From Neohoeflea coraliihabitans (GTDB lineage: Bacteria > Pseudomonadota > Alphaproteobacteria > Rhizobiales > Rhizobiaceae), in the NCBI RefSeq assembly GCF_019334345.1, contig NZ_JAHWQX010000005.1, positions 62,001-126,000 on the forward strand: a DNA stretch of 64,000 nucleotides, given 5' to 3'. Both the position numbers and the translations under genes were made by a program. The notes under the pieces were generated by a model. It searched no databases and was not told the DNA's origin. It saw nothing but the letters and a program-made list of their open reading frames with translations. Shown piece by piece: positions 52,001-61,123 of the stretch; within the stretch, counting starts at the first letter, position 1; each line of letters starts with the position of its first letter.

Positions 52001-52713
52001 TCGCTGGCGGCGAAGAAGGTTTCGAGCGCCCGGCGGTTGCTGTAGATCTCGCGCAGAAGCTGTTCAAGTCCGGTTTCGCCGGCGAGATCAAGCACCGCCT
52101 CGATCGACGCTGCGACATCCGACCCCGGGTCCGCGTCGCCGGTGCGGAACAGAGCCCGCCGGGCTTCGGCGAGCAGGTTGCGTGCTTCGGAATCGTCAAG
52201 AACCTGAAAGCGGCCGGCAATATTCGCCTCGAGCGGAAAACGCTGCAAGACCGCCTCGCAGAAGGCATGAATGGTCTGGATTTTCAGGCCGCCGGGGGTT
52301 TCGAGCGCCATTGCAAACAACTGGCGCGCCCGGGCAAGTTCGCTGGCGGTGACCGGACGCCCCTGCAGGGTCGTGATCGCCTCCGCCAGGTCCGCATCGG
52401 GCAGGCGGGTCCATGCCGCGAGACTGCGGAACACGCGGTTGGACATCTCGGCAGCAGCAGCCTTGGTGTAAGTCAGGCACAGGATCGCGGATGGGCGGGC
52501 GCCGGCGAGCAAAAGGCGGATGACGCGGTTGGTCAGGACATGGGTCTTGCCGGAACCGGCATTGGCGGAAACCCAGGCGGAATGCCCCGGGTCGGCTGCC
52601 TGACGCTGGCGCCGCGTGGTCTCATCAATGGGGTCGTGGAAGGTCGTGGGTGAATGCAGCTGGACAGCCGGGTCGGACGCCCCCTCCTCTGCGTGGCGCG
52701 GCTTGTCAGTCAT
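49075..52713 (-). CDS. addA: Double-strand break repair helicase-nuclease AddA
   Basis: AddA is the UvrD-like helicase and nuclease subunit of AddAB, the alphaproteobacterial equivalent of RecBCD. The ATG at 52713 follows AAGGAGG and overlaps the end of addB. The 1212-residue protein shows Walker A SANAGSGKTHVLTNRVIRLL, motif Ia LCLTYTKAAAAEM, the LKIQTIHAFCEAVLQRFP segment, motif II/III DHILIDEAQDTAPLQWNVIR, VRVMTVHAAKGLEAPIVFLV and, at the C-terminus, the RecB-like nuclease motif IILDYKTG. It is cotranscribed with addB. Confidence 0.97.
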   Translation of the reverse strand: MTDKPRHAEEGASDPAVQLHSPTTFHDPIDETTRRQRQAADPGHSAWVSANAGSGKTHVLTNRVIRLLLAGARPSAILCLTYTKAAAAEMSNRVFRSLAAWTRLPDADLAEAITTLQGRPVTASELARARQLFAMALETPGGLKIQTIHAFCEAVLQRFPLEANIAGRFQVLDDSEARNLLAEARRALFRTGDADPGSDVAASIEAVLDLAGETGLEQLLREIYSNRRALETFFAASDDGPSVDQALRSVLGLSEGETRDDLDQLFWPLRDLDEPTLRRMEAAASGPKPAKLALDFAQSLLACCTISDPAERARKVCEAFFTTTGKPRAFGKVAAAAVKAELPDIEARLEAAQQEVRALIDRRSAFDVYEANVAALSIARRYIAEFERRKRRQGFLDFDDLVAATDALFARTGAGAWVHYKLDQGIDHILIDEAQDTAPLQWNVIRALAAEFFAGEGARNRGRTLFSVGDEKQSIYSFQGARPESFSEERRQTRRRAEAAGEAFTEIPLRVSFRSTQEVLRIVDLVYKNPEAQGGMGEDQAAIIHESARPRAPGSVELWDVIAAEPTPTSESWTAPFDQVPESAPAARLAARMADAIEDCLAHRQIADAKTGILRPARAGDVLVLVRKRDGFVPTLLRLLKTRGNIPVAGADRLRLTDHIAVQDLIAIGRYALLAADDLSLAALAKSPLIGLDEDALYRLAGERDTAETLDARLTRLAAEEAAFAAMRTTTQRWRELAQQLSVHDFYATLLGPDGGRARYFARLGSEVSDVLDEFLGLALDHDAAGIPGLQAFISMLDAETPEIKREMEQGADAVRVMTVHAAKGLEAPIVFLVDSGGAAWQPAHVPKLWLLSTEKPFADQIPVWLPNSAMRAIPAAEAAVAAQRRQAEEEYRRLLYVGLSRAADHLVVCGYRGLRQASSPTWHDFVQAGFENAEHDPGVQVETAERQSGTDTFAIRRLVVARSGSPAEPSAPLSSSVEDTSSAPFVIPTEPLPPPQRLPRPLVPSAAGARLAEDRRSSGSTASFSPAGMTTADRGGAHAAARGRAAHRLLQVLPDLPPDQRPGAAQRYISRALPFLAADARDAFCDELFAVLDHPDFAALFAPGGASEVSVMGTLTLGKSERVISGRIDRLAVDARRAIILDYKTGTRPFDGQPEPDHIIQLAIYRALLRPLYPQHAIEASLLYTAGPDLVRLDAEQMDAALSELGRRLGG

Positions 52714-55700
52714 CGCCGCCTCCTTCCGCATCGCTCATCGTCTGCCATTCGGCAACGCGGGCCAGATGATCATAGTCGCCGGCAAAATCACGGGCACTGC
52801 GGGGAATGACCCGCGACATGAAGCCCCTCCGGCCCTCGCGCAGGGCAAGCACCAGACCTTCGAACTCGCGGACCGCAGCGGCGATCAAGGCTTCCGTGCT
52901 GTAGTCGGGCTCCCCCTCCTTGATCCCTGCCTTGTCGACACGTTCGGCATAAAGGCGCGCCTTGTTCAAGCGAAGATAGTGCATTTGCGAGACGGTATGG
53001 GGCGCAAGGCCTGAAAAGCCGCCCTGTTGCAGCACGAAGGCTTCCAGGGGCAATTGCGGGTCAAGCAGCGTGCGTGCCTGTCTCAGCGACGGCGACATCC
53101 CGGTCTTGTAATCGATGAGGCCGGCCGTCCCCTCGGGGGAGATATCGATGCGATCGGCAATACCGCGCAGGCTCACACCCGAGGTCAGTTCGAATTTGCC
53201 GTAAGCCTCGACGATGCGCCGGGCGACATGTTTCCGCCGGTCCAGCTCCCATTCGATGATATCAGGCGCTGCTCGTGCCAGACGGTTTCTCCAGATCCGG
53301 GCAATTTCGGGCGGCAGCACTGCGCCCTCGACCGGCTCGGCAAGATGGCGGTCGGCAATATGCAAGAGCCGTTCCGTGCTGATTTCCGCTGCCAGATCGG
53401 GGCCGAGAAATTCCTCCATGATCGCATGGAACACCGTGCCGCGCTCGCGCGGCCCCGGATCGGCGATAAAAGGCTCGATGGTCTCGAGGCGCAAAATGCG
53501 GCGCGCATAGATGGAATAGGGATCACGGCGCAGGGTGCCGACCTCGCTGAAGGTATAGCTTTCCGGCTGCCGGTCGGAAGGCGGTCGCGGCTGCGGGCGA
53601 CCGGCGCCGTTCAGGACATCCCGCGTGTCAGGTGTCTGCGGCATCTGGCGCAGGCGCGCAAGAATGGCGCTGCCGCGCGCGCGCATGGCCGCAACGGCGC
53701 GGGGCGCGGCCGTCGCATCGAGGCGTTGCACCCAGCGCGAGGCGACGGTGGGCGCCCGGCCGGCGCGCAAGGCGCGTGACAGCACAACTTTCGGCATCGC
53801 CATGGCCATCTGAAAATCGTGCGTCGCCTGACCGATGCGCCGCTCGGGCGGCTCGAGACCGATTGCAGCCTTCATGGCGCGCGAAAGGAAGGCATCCTCG
53901 GTGCCCGGTGCCGGCCATGTTCCCTCGTTCAAACCCGCGAGCAACACGGTATCGACCTGTTGCAGCCGTGCTTCAAGCGCGCCCCAGACGAATGCACGGG
54001 GGTGGCCTCCCCCATCCGGCTTGATCTGCTCGCTTGCCAAAAGCGCGTCCAGCGCGCCGATCCATTCATACCCTGAAAGGGTCAGTGAGCTGGCGCTATC
54101 GCGACAGCCAGAGAGCAGCCCGGCGAGGGCCCGCCCCGCTTCATCGCTCCAGAGAAGGTCGAGCGGATTTTCGGTCCCGCCATTCGCGGCCACGCTGCGA
54201 TCATCGCGGGGACAATCAGCGGTAACGACGGCCTCCAGAGTCAGTGCCGTTGCCAGAGCCAGATCTGCGACGGCCAGTTGCGGCAGATCGCCCTCAGGCG
54301 CTGTTGCACCCACCGGCCGGCTCGGCACCGCAACAGGATCGGCAAGCGCGAATATCGGCTCGAAGGCATCCCGGATGCGCGTCGCATGGGCCAGCGCTTC
54401 GGTGATCCCGGCGTCATCGAGACGCCCGAGAGCGTGAGGTGCATGGCGGTCATTGCGACGCGCGGCGGCGGCGGCGGCCCGATCCGGGAGGGTGGCAAGG
54501 CTGGCTTCGCCCACCCCGCCGCGCAAGGCCAGCAGTTCGACGTTCTCGGCCAGGCGACGCGCCCTCAATGGCGATGCGCCAAAATGTGCGAGCGGATGCT
54601 TGATCAAGGCCGCGAGAGCAACGGGATCACCAGGCGAGAAGGCAGTGGCCGCGACGAGGCGGGCAAGGCTGCCCTGGGGCGTGGCGGACAACAGCCGACC
54701 GCCAGAATCGTCGGCGTCGATACCGTAACGCGCCAGTTCGATCACGACACGGCGTGCCAGGTTGCGATCAGGGGTCACCAGCGCGGCAACCGGTTCGGCA
54801 TTCTCTTCAGTTGGCTCAAGCGCAGCGCGTATCGCCGCTGCGAGAGCCTCTGCCTCCTCCCGCTCGTTGGCCGCCTCAATCAACGTGACCGCCGCAAGCG
54901 CACTCGCATCTTCAGCATCGCTGGATTGGCGGTCGGCCCATGCTGCCGTGGCGGAGGCCGGGAGCAAAGCCAGAGAGACCAGACTGTTTCGCGCCGCCAG
55001 TTCGTTTGGCGGGGTCGCCAGGGAAGGAATATCAGGGATTGAGTCGAGCGATATGCCAAGCTGGTCGAGAAGCCGCTTGAGGCCAAATTGCGGGTGGCTG
55101 CGTCTGGTAATCGCATCAAGGCGGGCCGCGGCGTTCGGCGCGTTCGCAGCAGAAAAACCTGCGCTTCCCACCTGCTCGCTCAACAGACGCCAGTGCGCCA
55201 GGCTCATGTTCTGATCGAGACCGGGCAGTATGACCGCGCCCTGGCGATAACGCGCGACGGCGCGAATCAGCCGGGCCGTCGACGGCCGCGTGCCTGTGGA
55301 TCCGGCAACAATGACCGGTCCTCTTGCGCCATGCTCTTCGAGGCGCGCCGTTTCGGCGTCGATCGCGGCATTGTGGTGGGCCGCCGGGCTCGACTGCTGG
55401 CGCTCTCCCAGCAGTGCGGGCCAGAAATCACGCGCGACGCGCAGAAACTCGGCGGTTAACTGCCACCATTGCTGAAGATCGGCGCTGACGACGGAATCAA
55501 GAGCAGAAAAGTCCGCTTCTTCCGCCTCGATCGACTGCACAAGGTCATAGAGCGCGCGGGCAAGCCAGATTGCATCGGCGGGATTGGCCGGAGCGACCAT
55601 CGCCGCTCCCTGCAAATGCGCCGCGACAGCTTTCGGCAATTGCTTCTTCCAGGCGATCACCAGTTCGGCAAGCGACAGCACCGAATCGATCGTGTCGGCA

Positions 55701-56008
55701 GGAGGCGGCAAGGCGAGCGCTGCAGGCGTTGCTTCGTCGAAAAAGCCACTGTCCTCATCGGTCTCACCGAGTGCTCTGAGGACAGGCAGGATGGCGCTCT
55801 TTCCGCCAAGCCGATCAGCGAATTCCGATCTCAAGACGCGCACCGCCCGCCGCGTCGGCAGATAAATCGTCGTGTTCGCCAGCGCCAGTGGATCGCTGAG
55901 AGGATCGGCGAGACCGAAGCCCAGCCGGTCGCAGACCAGCGTATCGGCGAGGGTGGCGAGAAAATTTACGCCGGGGGGAATGGTGTAAAGACGCGATGCG
56001 CCGGACAT
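52706..56008 (-). CDS. addB: Double-strand break repair protein AddB
   Basis: AddB is the second subunit of AddAB and recognises recombination hot-spot DNA in studied systems. The 1100-residue product from the ATG at 56008 begins RLYTIPPGVNFLATLADTLV and contains TIYLPTRRAVRVLRSEFADR, GPVIVAGSTGTRPSTARLI and LLAGLNEGTWPAPGTEDAFL. The PD-(D/E)xK nuclease signature AGLIDYKTG is at the C-terminal end, near EAFVLQQGGFSG. A conserved Cys set for a 4Fe-4S cluster, as in Bacillus AddB, is not evident, in line with other alphaproteobacterial forms. Its stop lies inside the addA start region. Confidence 0.95.
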   Translation of the reverse strand: MSGASRLYTIPPGVNFLATLADTLVCDRLGFGLADPLSDPLALANTTIYLPTRRAVRVLRSEFADRLGGKSAILPVLRALGETDEDSGFFDEATPAALALPPPADTIDSVLSLAELVIAWKKQLPKAVAAHLQGAAMVAPANPADAIWLARALYDLVQSIEAEEADFSALDSVVSADLQQWWQLTAEFLRVARDFWPALLGERQQSSPAAHHNAAIDAETARLEEHGARGPVIVAGSTGTRPSTARLIRAVARYRQGAVILPGLDQNMSLAHWRLLSEQVGSAGFSAANAPNAAARLDAITRRSHPQFGLKRLLDQLGISLDSIPDIPSLATPPNELAARNSLVSLALLPASATAAWADRQSSDAEDASALAAVTLIEAANEREEAEALAAAIRAALEPTEENAEPVAALVTPDRNLARRVVIELARYGIDADDSGGRLLSATPQGSLARLVAATAFSPGDPVALAALIKHPLAHFGASPLRARRLAENVELLALRGGVGEASLATLPDRAAAAAARRNDRHAPHALGRLDDAGITEALAHATRIRDAFEPIFALADPVAVPSRPVGATAPEGDLPQLAVADLALATALTLEAVVTADCPRDDRSVAANGGTENPLDLLWSDEAGRALAGLLSGCRDSASSLTLSGYEWIGALDALLASEQIKPDGGGHPRAFVWGALEARLQQVDTVLLAGLNEGTWPAPGTEDAFLSRAMKAAIGLEPPERRIGQATHDFQMAMAMPKVVLSRALRAGRAPTVASRWVQRLDATAAPRAVAAMRARGSAILARLRQMPQTPDTRDVLNGAGRPQPRPPSDRQPESYTFSEVGTLRRDPYSIYARRILRLETIEPFIADPGPRERGTVFHAIMEEFLGPDLAAEISTERLLHIADRHLAEPVEGAVLPPEIARIWRNRLARAAPDIIEWELDRRKHVARRIVEAYGKFELTSGVSLRGIADRIDISPEGTAGLIDYKTGMSPSLRQARTLLDPQLPLEAFVLQQGGFSGLAPHTVSQMHYLRLNKARLYAERVDKAGIKEGEPDYSTEALIAAAVREFEGLVLALREGRRGFMSRVIPRSARDFAGDYDHLARVAEWQTMSDAEGGGDD

Positions 56009-56031
56009 TAACCGATCTGTTGCGCCGCCTG

Positions 56032-56760
56032 TCACGCGCCCGTCTGCCGGCAAAAGTTCTGCATCGCGGCCTCAGCTTCAGGGATGGCGTCGGGCGTTCC
56101 GACGGTCAACCACTGGCCGGCCATCGGCATGCCGAACAGCGTTCCCCTGTCGATCGCCTCGTCAAAACACAGGTTCAACGAGAATTTTTGCGGACGATCA
56201 CCCTGCAGACATCTCGGGTCGAGGATCAGCGCCCCCGCATAGATGACGGCATCTGCGCTTCGGCTGCGCGCCAGGCGACCGTCCTGGTCGACTGAGAAAT
56301 CACCGGCGCCATCATGGCCGGTGGCTTGCTGCGGGCGCGCCGTCATCAACAGCATCTCCATCCGCTCTCGATCGAAGGCGGTCATCAAGCGATCGAGATT
56401 CGTCCGGGCCGCAGCCGGATCCTCCAGCCAGAAGGTGTCGGCGTTAAGCACGAGAAACGGGTCTGAGCCCAGCTGCGGCAGCGCGTGGCGCAGGCCACCG
56501 CCGGAGTCGAGCAAAGCTTCACGCTCGTCGGATATGCCAACGTCAAAGCCGCTTTGTTTCAACCAGGTTTCGAGCTGGTCGGCCCGGTAGTGCACATTGG
56601 CGACGATATTGTCGATGCCCGCGGCACGAGCCGCCTCCAGAGAATAGGCGATCAAGGGCCGGCCACCGACGGGCACCAGAGGTTTGGGCAGGGTTTCGGT
56701 AATCGGCCGCAAACGGGTCCCCAGTCCGGCAGCAAGGATCATCGCTGATCGGATGGTCAT
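56032..56760 (-). CDS. murU: Sugar-1-phosphate nucleotidyltransferase, probable MurNAc-1-phosphate uridylyltransferase MurU
   Basis: The 242-residue protein has the nucleotidyltransferase signature AMILAAGLGTRLRPITETLP followed by KPLVPVGGRPLI, LLDSGGGLRHALP, FLVLNADTFWLED (metal Asp) and WLTVGTPDAI. Alone these motifs would suggest a generic mannose-1-phosphate guanylyltransferase-like enzyme. The adjacent upstream gene encodes an AmgK-like kinase domain, and the pair AmgK-MurU defines the recycling route that converts MurNAc directly to UDP-MurNAc and confers some fosfomycin tolerance. The ATG at 56760 is chosen from the motif position; the long upstream frame overlaps the kinase gene. It ends 23 bp before addB. 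Confidence 0.82.
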   Translation of the reverse strand: MTIRSAMILAAGLGTRLRPITETLPKPLVPVGGRPLIAYSLEAARAAGIDNIVANVHYRADQLETWLKQSGFDVGISDEREALLDSGGGLRHALPQLGSDPFLVLNADTFWLEDPAAARTNLDRLMTAFDRERMEMLLMTARPQQATGHDGAGDFSVDQDGRLARSRSADAVIYAGALILDPRCLQGDRPQKFSLNLCFDEAIDRGTLFGMPMAGQWLTVGTPDAIPEAEAAMQNFCRQTGA

Positions 56761-56776
56761 GACATGCTTCTGCCTT

Positions 56777-58285
56777 TCATCGTTCACCGGTGAGGATTCC
56801 AGCGCGGTCGCACCAGAAACGCAAGGGGGCGAGAACGGGCGCCGCCAGAAGCGCGGCGAGATAGGTTTCGATGCGCGGCAAATGACGGAGATAATGGGGT
56901 TTGCCGTCGCGGCGGTCGAGACGAACGAAGATTCCAAGGATCTTCGCGGCGCGCTGGGCCGCCATGATCGCATAGTCACGGCGAAAGCGCTCGGCATCGA
57001 AGTTGCGGTTGCTGCGCAAGCGCGCCGCCTCGTAGCGCCGGAGCAGGTTTTCGCACAGAGCTGGCGGCACGGTGACGCGGGCATCCTGGACAAGGGAGGC
57101 CACATCATAGGCGGCCGGTCCGATGACCGCATCCTGAAAATCGATGATGCCGATCTTCTGCAGACCTTGCGCCTGCGGCCGCCAGATCAGATTGGGCGAA
57201 TGGTAATCGCGCAGCACAAGCGCTTTCGGGGCGGCCGCGAGCTCAGCAAACAGCCCCTGCCATGCGGAAAGGTATTCGGCGCGCAGCGCATCATCGTCAG
57301 CGCCCTTACCGCGCGCGGGAAGATACCAGTCGACAAGCAGCTCGACCTCGATCTGCATGGCGCGGGGGTCGTAGGCCGGCACGGCGTGCGGCGGGCCTTG
57401 AGAAAGGGCAATGCGGCCGGGCGCCGGCAGCTCATGCAGGGCAGCGAGCACATCGATCGCGTGGGCGTAGCGCTCGGGGTCGGGGGTGCCATCGGCCTCA
57501 AGCAGCGTGGCGTTGCCCAAATCTTCGACCAGCAGAAAACCCGCATCGAGATCGGCCGCCGGGATCTCCGGTGCGGCGAAACCGTGGTCTCGCAGCCAAC
57601 TGCCGATCGCGACGAACGGGCGGACATCTTCGGCCAGATGGGCAAGGCTCGAATAGGGCAGTCCGTCACGCAGCGGCGGGCCGTCCGGTCTGCGCGGCGC
57701 ATTCATCAAGATCAACGGGTTGTCCGATCCCACACGCTCATAGCTGCGCGCGGAGGCGTCTCCCTGCAGAAAGCGGCGTTCGGCGCCAGGATAGCCGCTG
57801 TTGTCGAGAAAGATGCGCGCGGCACGCGAACGGGCGAGGCGGGCAGCGAAATCGGCCGGGGCGGAAATCGTGATGTCGCGGCTTTCGCCCGTCCCGGACA
57901 GCACCAGAGTCACCGCATCAATCGGCATGCGATCTGCCGCACGTTGCGGCCATTCAACCAGCACGGCGCCGTTGTCCAGGGATTCTTCGAAGCCAAGTTC
58001 GTCGAGTTCGTCGGACCCGTTGAGGCGATAGAGATCGAAGTGGCTGACCGGCACGCGCAGGTCATCATAGGTCTGCACAAGCGTGAAGGTCGGGCTTGGC
58101 ACGTCCAGATGCGGGTCATCGGCGAGCGCGCGCAAGATGGCGCGCGCCAGGGTTGACTTGCCGGCGCCGAGATCACCGTGGAGCGCCAGACAATCGCCGC
58201 GGGCCATCGCCAGCGCGATGTCCTCGCCAAGCCTTTCGGTTGCGGCGAGATCGGCGAGGTGGATGTGTATGTCGCCGGTCGTCAC
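56777..58285 (-). CDS. tsaE: Fusion of TsaE (t6A ATPase) and AmgK-like sugar kinase
   Basis: The 502-residue protein joins two activities. Residues 1 to about 150 are TsaE, with Walker A GDLGAGKST (37-45), SPTFTLVQTYDD and HFDLYRLN; TsaE powers formation of t6A37 on tRNAs. Residues about 165-502 form an aminoglycoside-phosphotransferase-like kinase, with LQGDASARSYERV, the catalytic-loop LVLRDYHSPNLIWR (Asp and Asn present) and the metal-binding IIDFQDAVIGPAAYDVASL. This half matches AmgK, which phosphorylates MurNAc/GlcNAc at the anomeric position. No stop or frameshift lies between the halves. It overlaps neither neighbour but is only 16 bp from murU and 6 bp from divL. Confidence 0.9.
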   Translation of the reverse strand: MTTGDIHIHLADLAATERLGEDIALAMARGDCLALHGDLGAGKSTLARAILRALADDPHLDVPSPTFTLVQTYDDLRVPVSHFDLYRLNGSDELDELGFEESLDNGAVLVEWPQRAADRMPIDAVTLVLSGTGESRDITISAPADFAARLARSRAARIFLDNSGYPGAERRFLQGDASARSYERVGSDNPLILMNAPRRPDGPPLRDGLPYSSLAHLAEDVRPFVAIGSWLRDHGFAAPEIPAADLDAGFLLVEDLGNATLLEADGTPDPERYAHAIDVLAALHELPAPGRIALSQGPPHAVPAYDPRAMQIEVELLVDWYLPARGKGADDDALRAEYLSAWQGLFAELAAAPKALVLRDYHSPNLIWRPQAQGLQKIGIIDFQDAVIGPAAYDVASLVQDARVTVPPALCENLLRRYEAARLRSNRNFDAERFRRDYAIMAAQRAAKILGIFVRLDRRDGKPHYLRHLPRIETYLAALLAAPVLAPLRFWCDRAGILTGER

Positions 58286-58291
58286 GCCGTC

Positions 58292-60907
58292 CTATTCCGC
58301 AGCGGTACGGCCGCGCAAGGGCTGGCTCGGGAAGCGGCAGATCACCATGGTTCCGCCGCCCGGGCGGTCCTCGACACGCACCGTGCCATGATGGAGGCCC
58401 ACGAAACTTTCGACAATCGACAGGCCGAGGCCGGCACCGCCCTTGCCGCCGGGCCGGACGCCGGTGGCAAAACGCGAGAAGACGCTTTCCTGCAATTCCG
58501 CGGGAATACCGGGGCCACGGTCCGCGATGATAAAAACCGTATCGGCATCTTCCTGCCGGCAGGTGAGTTCGATGGCCGAACCTTCCGGCGCATAGCTGGC
58601 GGCATTCATCATCAGTTTGAACAGAATCTGCTTGAGGCGCTGGTGGTCGGCGATGATTTCCTCGGGTGCAGCGGAAGCGTCGATCTCAACGCGCAGTTCG
58701 TTCTCCTTCAGGCGACTGCCAATCTGTTCGCTGGCCTCTGCGAGCAGCTGAGAAACGTCCACCGTATCGAGATCAAGCTGCATGATGCCCGCATCGACCG
58801 TGGCGAGATCGAGGATATCATTGACGATGGTCAGCAGCACTGCCGATGAAGCCGAGATGTGGTCGATGTATTCGCGCTGCCGGTCGTTGAGGTCGCCGGT
58901 CCCCGGGGTCAGCAACAGATCGGCAAAGCCGATGATGTTGGTCAGCGGTGAGCGCAGTTCGTAGGAGACATGCTGCACGAAGTCGTTCTTCAGAGCGTCG
59001 GCCTTGCGCAATGCTTCGTTCTTCTCGGTCAGCATGCGTGCTGCCCCGACGCTGTCGGTGACGTTGACGAAGGCGATCATCGTCTGGGCGTTGGGCAAAG
59101 GCACCACGGCATAATCGAGAATGAGGCCGGTCGTCAGTTCGATACGGCCATCGCGGGTCAGACGGTCCTCGTCAAAGCCGGTAATGGCCGAGAGAAACAA
59201 CGGCCATCCCTCCGGCGCGTCATGGGAAGGCTGGCAAAGCCGGGCGATCTCGCGGATATGCGTGCCGGGGCGGGTTTCCTCTTCGCTCAGGCCCCAGAGC
59301 GCTCTGAAGGCGGTGTTGGACAGCTTGATCTTGCCATCCGGTCCGAAAACGCAGACGCCTTCGGCGAGATTGTCGATGGTTTCTCCCTGGACGCGCACCA
59401 GCGTATTGTAGCGGGTCTCGAGATCCATCTTCTCCGTAAGGTTTTCGAATATCCAGGTGGCGCCGCCGCGCGGATGGGCGTTGGCGATGACGTTCAATGT
59501 CTGTCCGTCCGGCAGGTGCCACAATTGCGGTTCGGTATCGACCGCACGGTAGACGGTCAGCACTTCTTCTTTCCAGTCGCGCCATGAGTGAGGCTCGGGC
59601 ACCTTGCCTTCGCTGCGCAGTTTTTCGAGAAATTCACCGTTGTCCGGGCGCCGTTCGAGAAATCCCAGATCGAGATCCCACAATTGCTGAAAGGCATGGT
59701 TGAAAAACTGCAGGCGCTGATCGCGGTCGAAAATCGCCACCGGCGTCGCAAGCTGATCGAGCATTTCCGAATGGCTGTTGAGCGTGCGGTTGAGCTCCTC
59801 GCGAACATCCTCGATGTCGGAGACGTCGTATGCCAAACCGGCCTGGCCAGCCGGCGTCTTGACATCCGCGACCTCCATGAACCGGCGATGCCCCCGAATG
59901 ACCGTGGAGACCCTTTCCAAGAAAGGACGCTCCGGCGTCAGCGTCATCTTGATGCGTTCGCGGGCCGCGCTGCCAAGAAGTTCGAGCTTGCCTTCAATCG
60001 CCTGCTGCCGGTCGCCGACCTCGACGGCTTCCGCATAAGCGGCATTCACCCAGGTGATCTCGCCGGCCGGATCACGCAACCAGACGGGCATGTCGATGAC
60101 ATCCAGCAGGTTTTGCAGCAGGTCAAGAGAAGCGTTCAGCCGCGTGTTCTCGGCCTGGAGACCGGCCAGTTCGGCGCGCAGATTGGAAAGCGCCACGAAG
60201 CGGACAAAGGCGCGCCCGCCGGCCACCCTCCCCTGGGCCTCGAGAACGCGCCCCTGGCGTGTCTCGAGAGTCATTTCGAACTGCTCTGCCTGTGACCGCA
60301 GACGGTCTATGGCCTCATCGAGTTTGCGCGCCGAGGCCAGTTGCAGCCAGCCCTCGAAAGCCATGAATTCGCGATCGCCGTCCGGGGCACCCAGTTCCGA
60401 GGGCAGCGAGCCGAGGATCTCCGCCGGCACACCGACACCCTCCCAGACGACGATGCGGCGGTTGCGATCGATGATCAGGGACTGATAGCGGGCAGCGCGG
60501 GCGGTGGCATCGGCAAGCGAGACGCGCAGAGCCCGGTTCTCGAGATCGATCTTGCCACGTTCCCGAATGAGCCAGATTGCCGAAATCATCGCGGCCGACA
60601 CGGCGCCGATGACCATCGCGAAATTGATCACGTCGAAGGAGGACAGCGTGTCGGCGATGGCGTCAACGGCTGGTTCCGCGGCGACAGGCTCTGCGGCGGC
60701 GCGCAGCGGCGATGCGAGGAACGGGGTGAGCGCAAGAATGGAAATCGACGCAGCAAGCCGGCGGCACAAACGGTGATAATGTCCAAGCCGACTTGCGCCA
60801 CTTCCTCTATCGGCAAGCTTGCGATGCGGGAGTTGCGAGACTTTCGACTCCCCTCGCTCTTTCGGCGCCGACCTGTCTGCCGCGCCCGCCTGGTTCTGCA
60901 CCACCAT
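58292..60907 (-). CDS. divL: PAS-containing histidine-kinase-like protein, DivL homologue (Tyr in place of His)
   Basis: The product is about 871 residues from the ATG at 60907; an upstream GTG/ATG start to 60982 is possible. Hydrophobic segments lie near residues 51-70 and 91-114, followed by several PAS domains (for instance LDQLATPVAIFDRDQRLQFF and IDNLAEGVCVFGPDGKIKLS). The dimerisation helix reads FVQHVSYELRSPLTNIIGFA, where the residue normally His is Tyr649 (codon TAC at 58963-58961). The ATP domain is intact (LMMNAASYAPEG, ADRGPGIP, GGAGLGLSIVESF). A Tyr at this position defines DivL, the Caulobacter pseudokinase that links DivK to CckA. In rhizobia divL lies near ahcY, as here. A functional His646 three residues upstream cannot be excluded. 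Confidence 0.85.
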   Translation of the reverse strand: MVVQNQAGAADRSAPKERGESKVSQLPHRKLADRGSGASRLGHYHRLCRRLAASISILALTPFLASPLRAAAEPVAAEPAVDAIADTLSSFDVINFAMVIGAVSAAMISAIWLIRERGKIDLENRALRVSLADATARAARYQSLIIDRNRRIVVWEGVGVPAEILGSLPSELGAPDGDREFMAFEGWLQLASARKLDEAIDRLRSQAEQFEMTLETRQGRVLEAQGRVAGGRAFVRFVALSNLRAELAGLQAENTRLNASLDLLQNLLDVIDMPVWLRDPAGEITWVNAAYAEAVEVGDRQQAIEGKLELLGSAARERIKMTLTPERPFLERVSTVIRGHRRFMEVADVKTPAGQAGLAYDVSDIEDVREELNRTLNSHSEMLDQLATPVAIFDRDQRLQFFNHAFQQLWDLDLGFLERRPDNGEFLEKLRSEGKVPEPHSWRDWKEEVLTVYRAVDTEPQLWHLPDGQTLNVIANAHPRGGATWIFENLTEKMDLETRYNTLVRVQGETIDNLAEGVCVFGPDGKIKLSNTAFRALWGLSEEETRPGTHIREIARLCQPSHDAPEGWPLFLSAITGFDEDRLTRDGRIELTTGLILDYAVVPLPNAQTMIAFVNVTDSVGAARMLTEKNEALRKADALKNDFVQHVSYELRSPLTNIIGFADLLLTPGTGDLNDRQREYIDHISASSAVLLTIVNDILDLATVDAGIMQLDLDTVDVSQLLAEASEQIGSRLKENELRVEIDASAAPEEIIADHQRLKQILFKLMMNAASYAPEGSAIELTCRQEDADTVFIIADRGPGIPAELQESVFSRFATGVRPGGKGGAGLGLSIVESFVGLHHGTVRVEDRPGGGTMVICRFPSQPLRGRTAAE

Positions 60908-61123
60908 TCGCCTGTCCCCTGGCTGCCGCCTACCGCCCGCGCAGGGCGGCGAACCTGTACCGGGTCCGGCCACACCTCCCACTACAGGACATCTCGCTGC
61001 ACGGTCGCCATGTTCGATCCGGGCGCCGTGTCCGGCCCACCCGGCCGAAGCGCTGCTCCGCGTTGCGAATCAATGCTGAAAAACATACCGGTTTGTCGAA
61101 TCACGGTGAAGGGCGGCAGCGCC

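Noticed and set aside
49870-52653. Long plus-strand ORFs opposite addA
   Set aside because: They are antisense shadows of the AddA helicase coding sequence without family motifs or plausible initiation.
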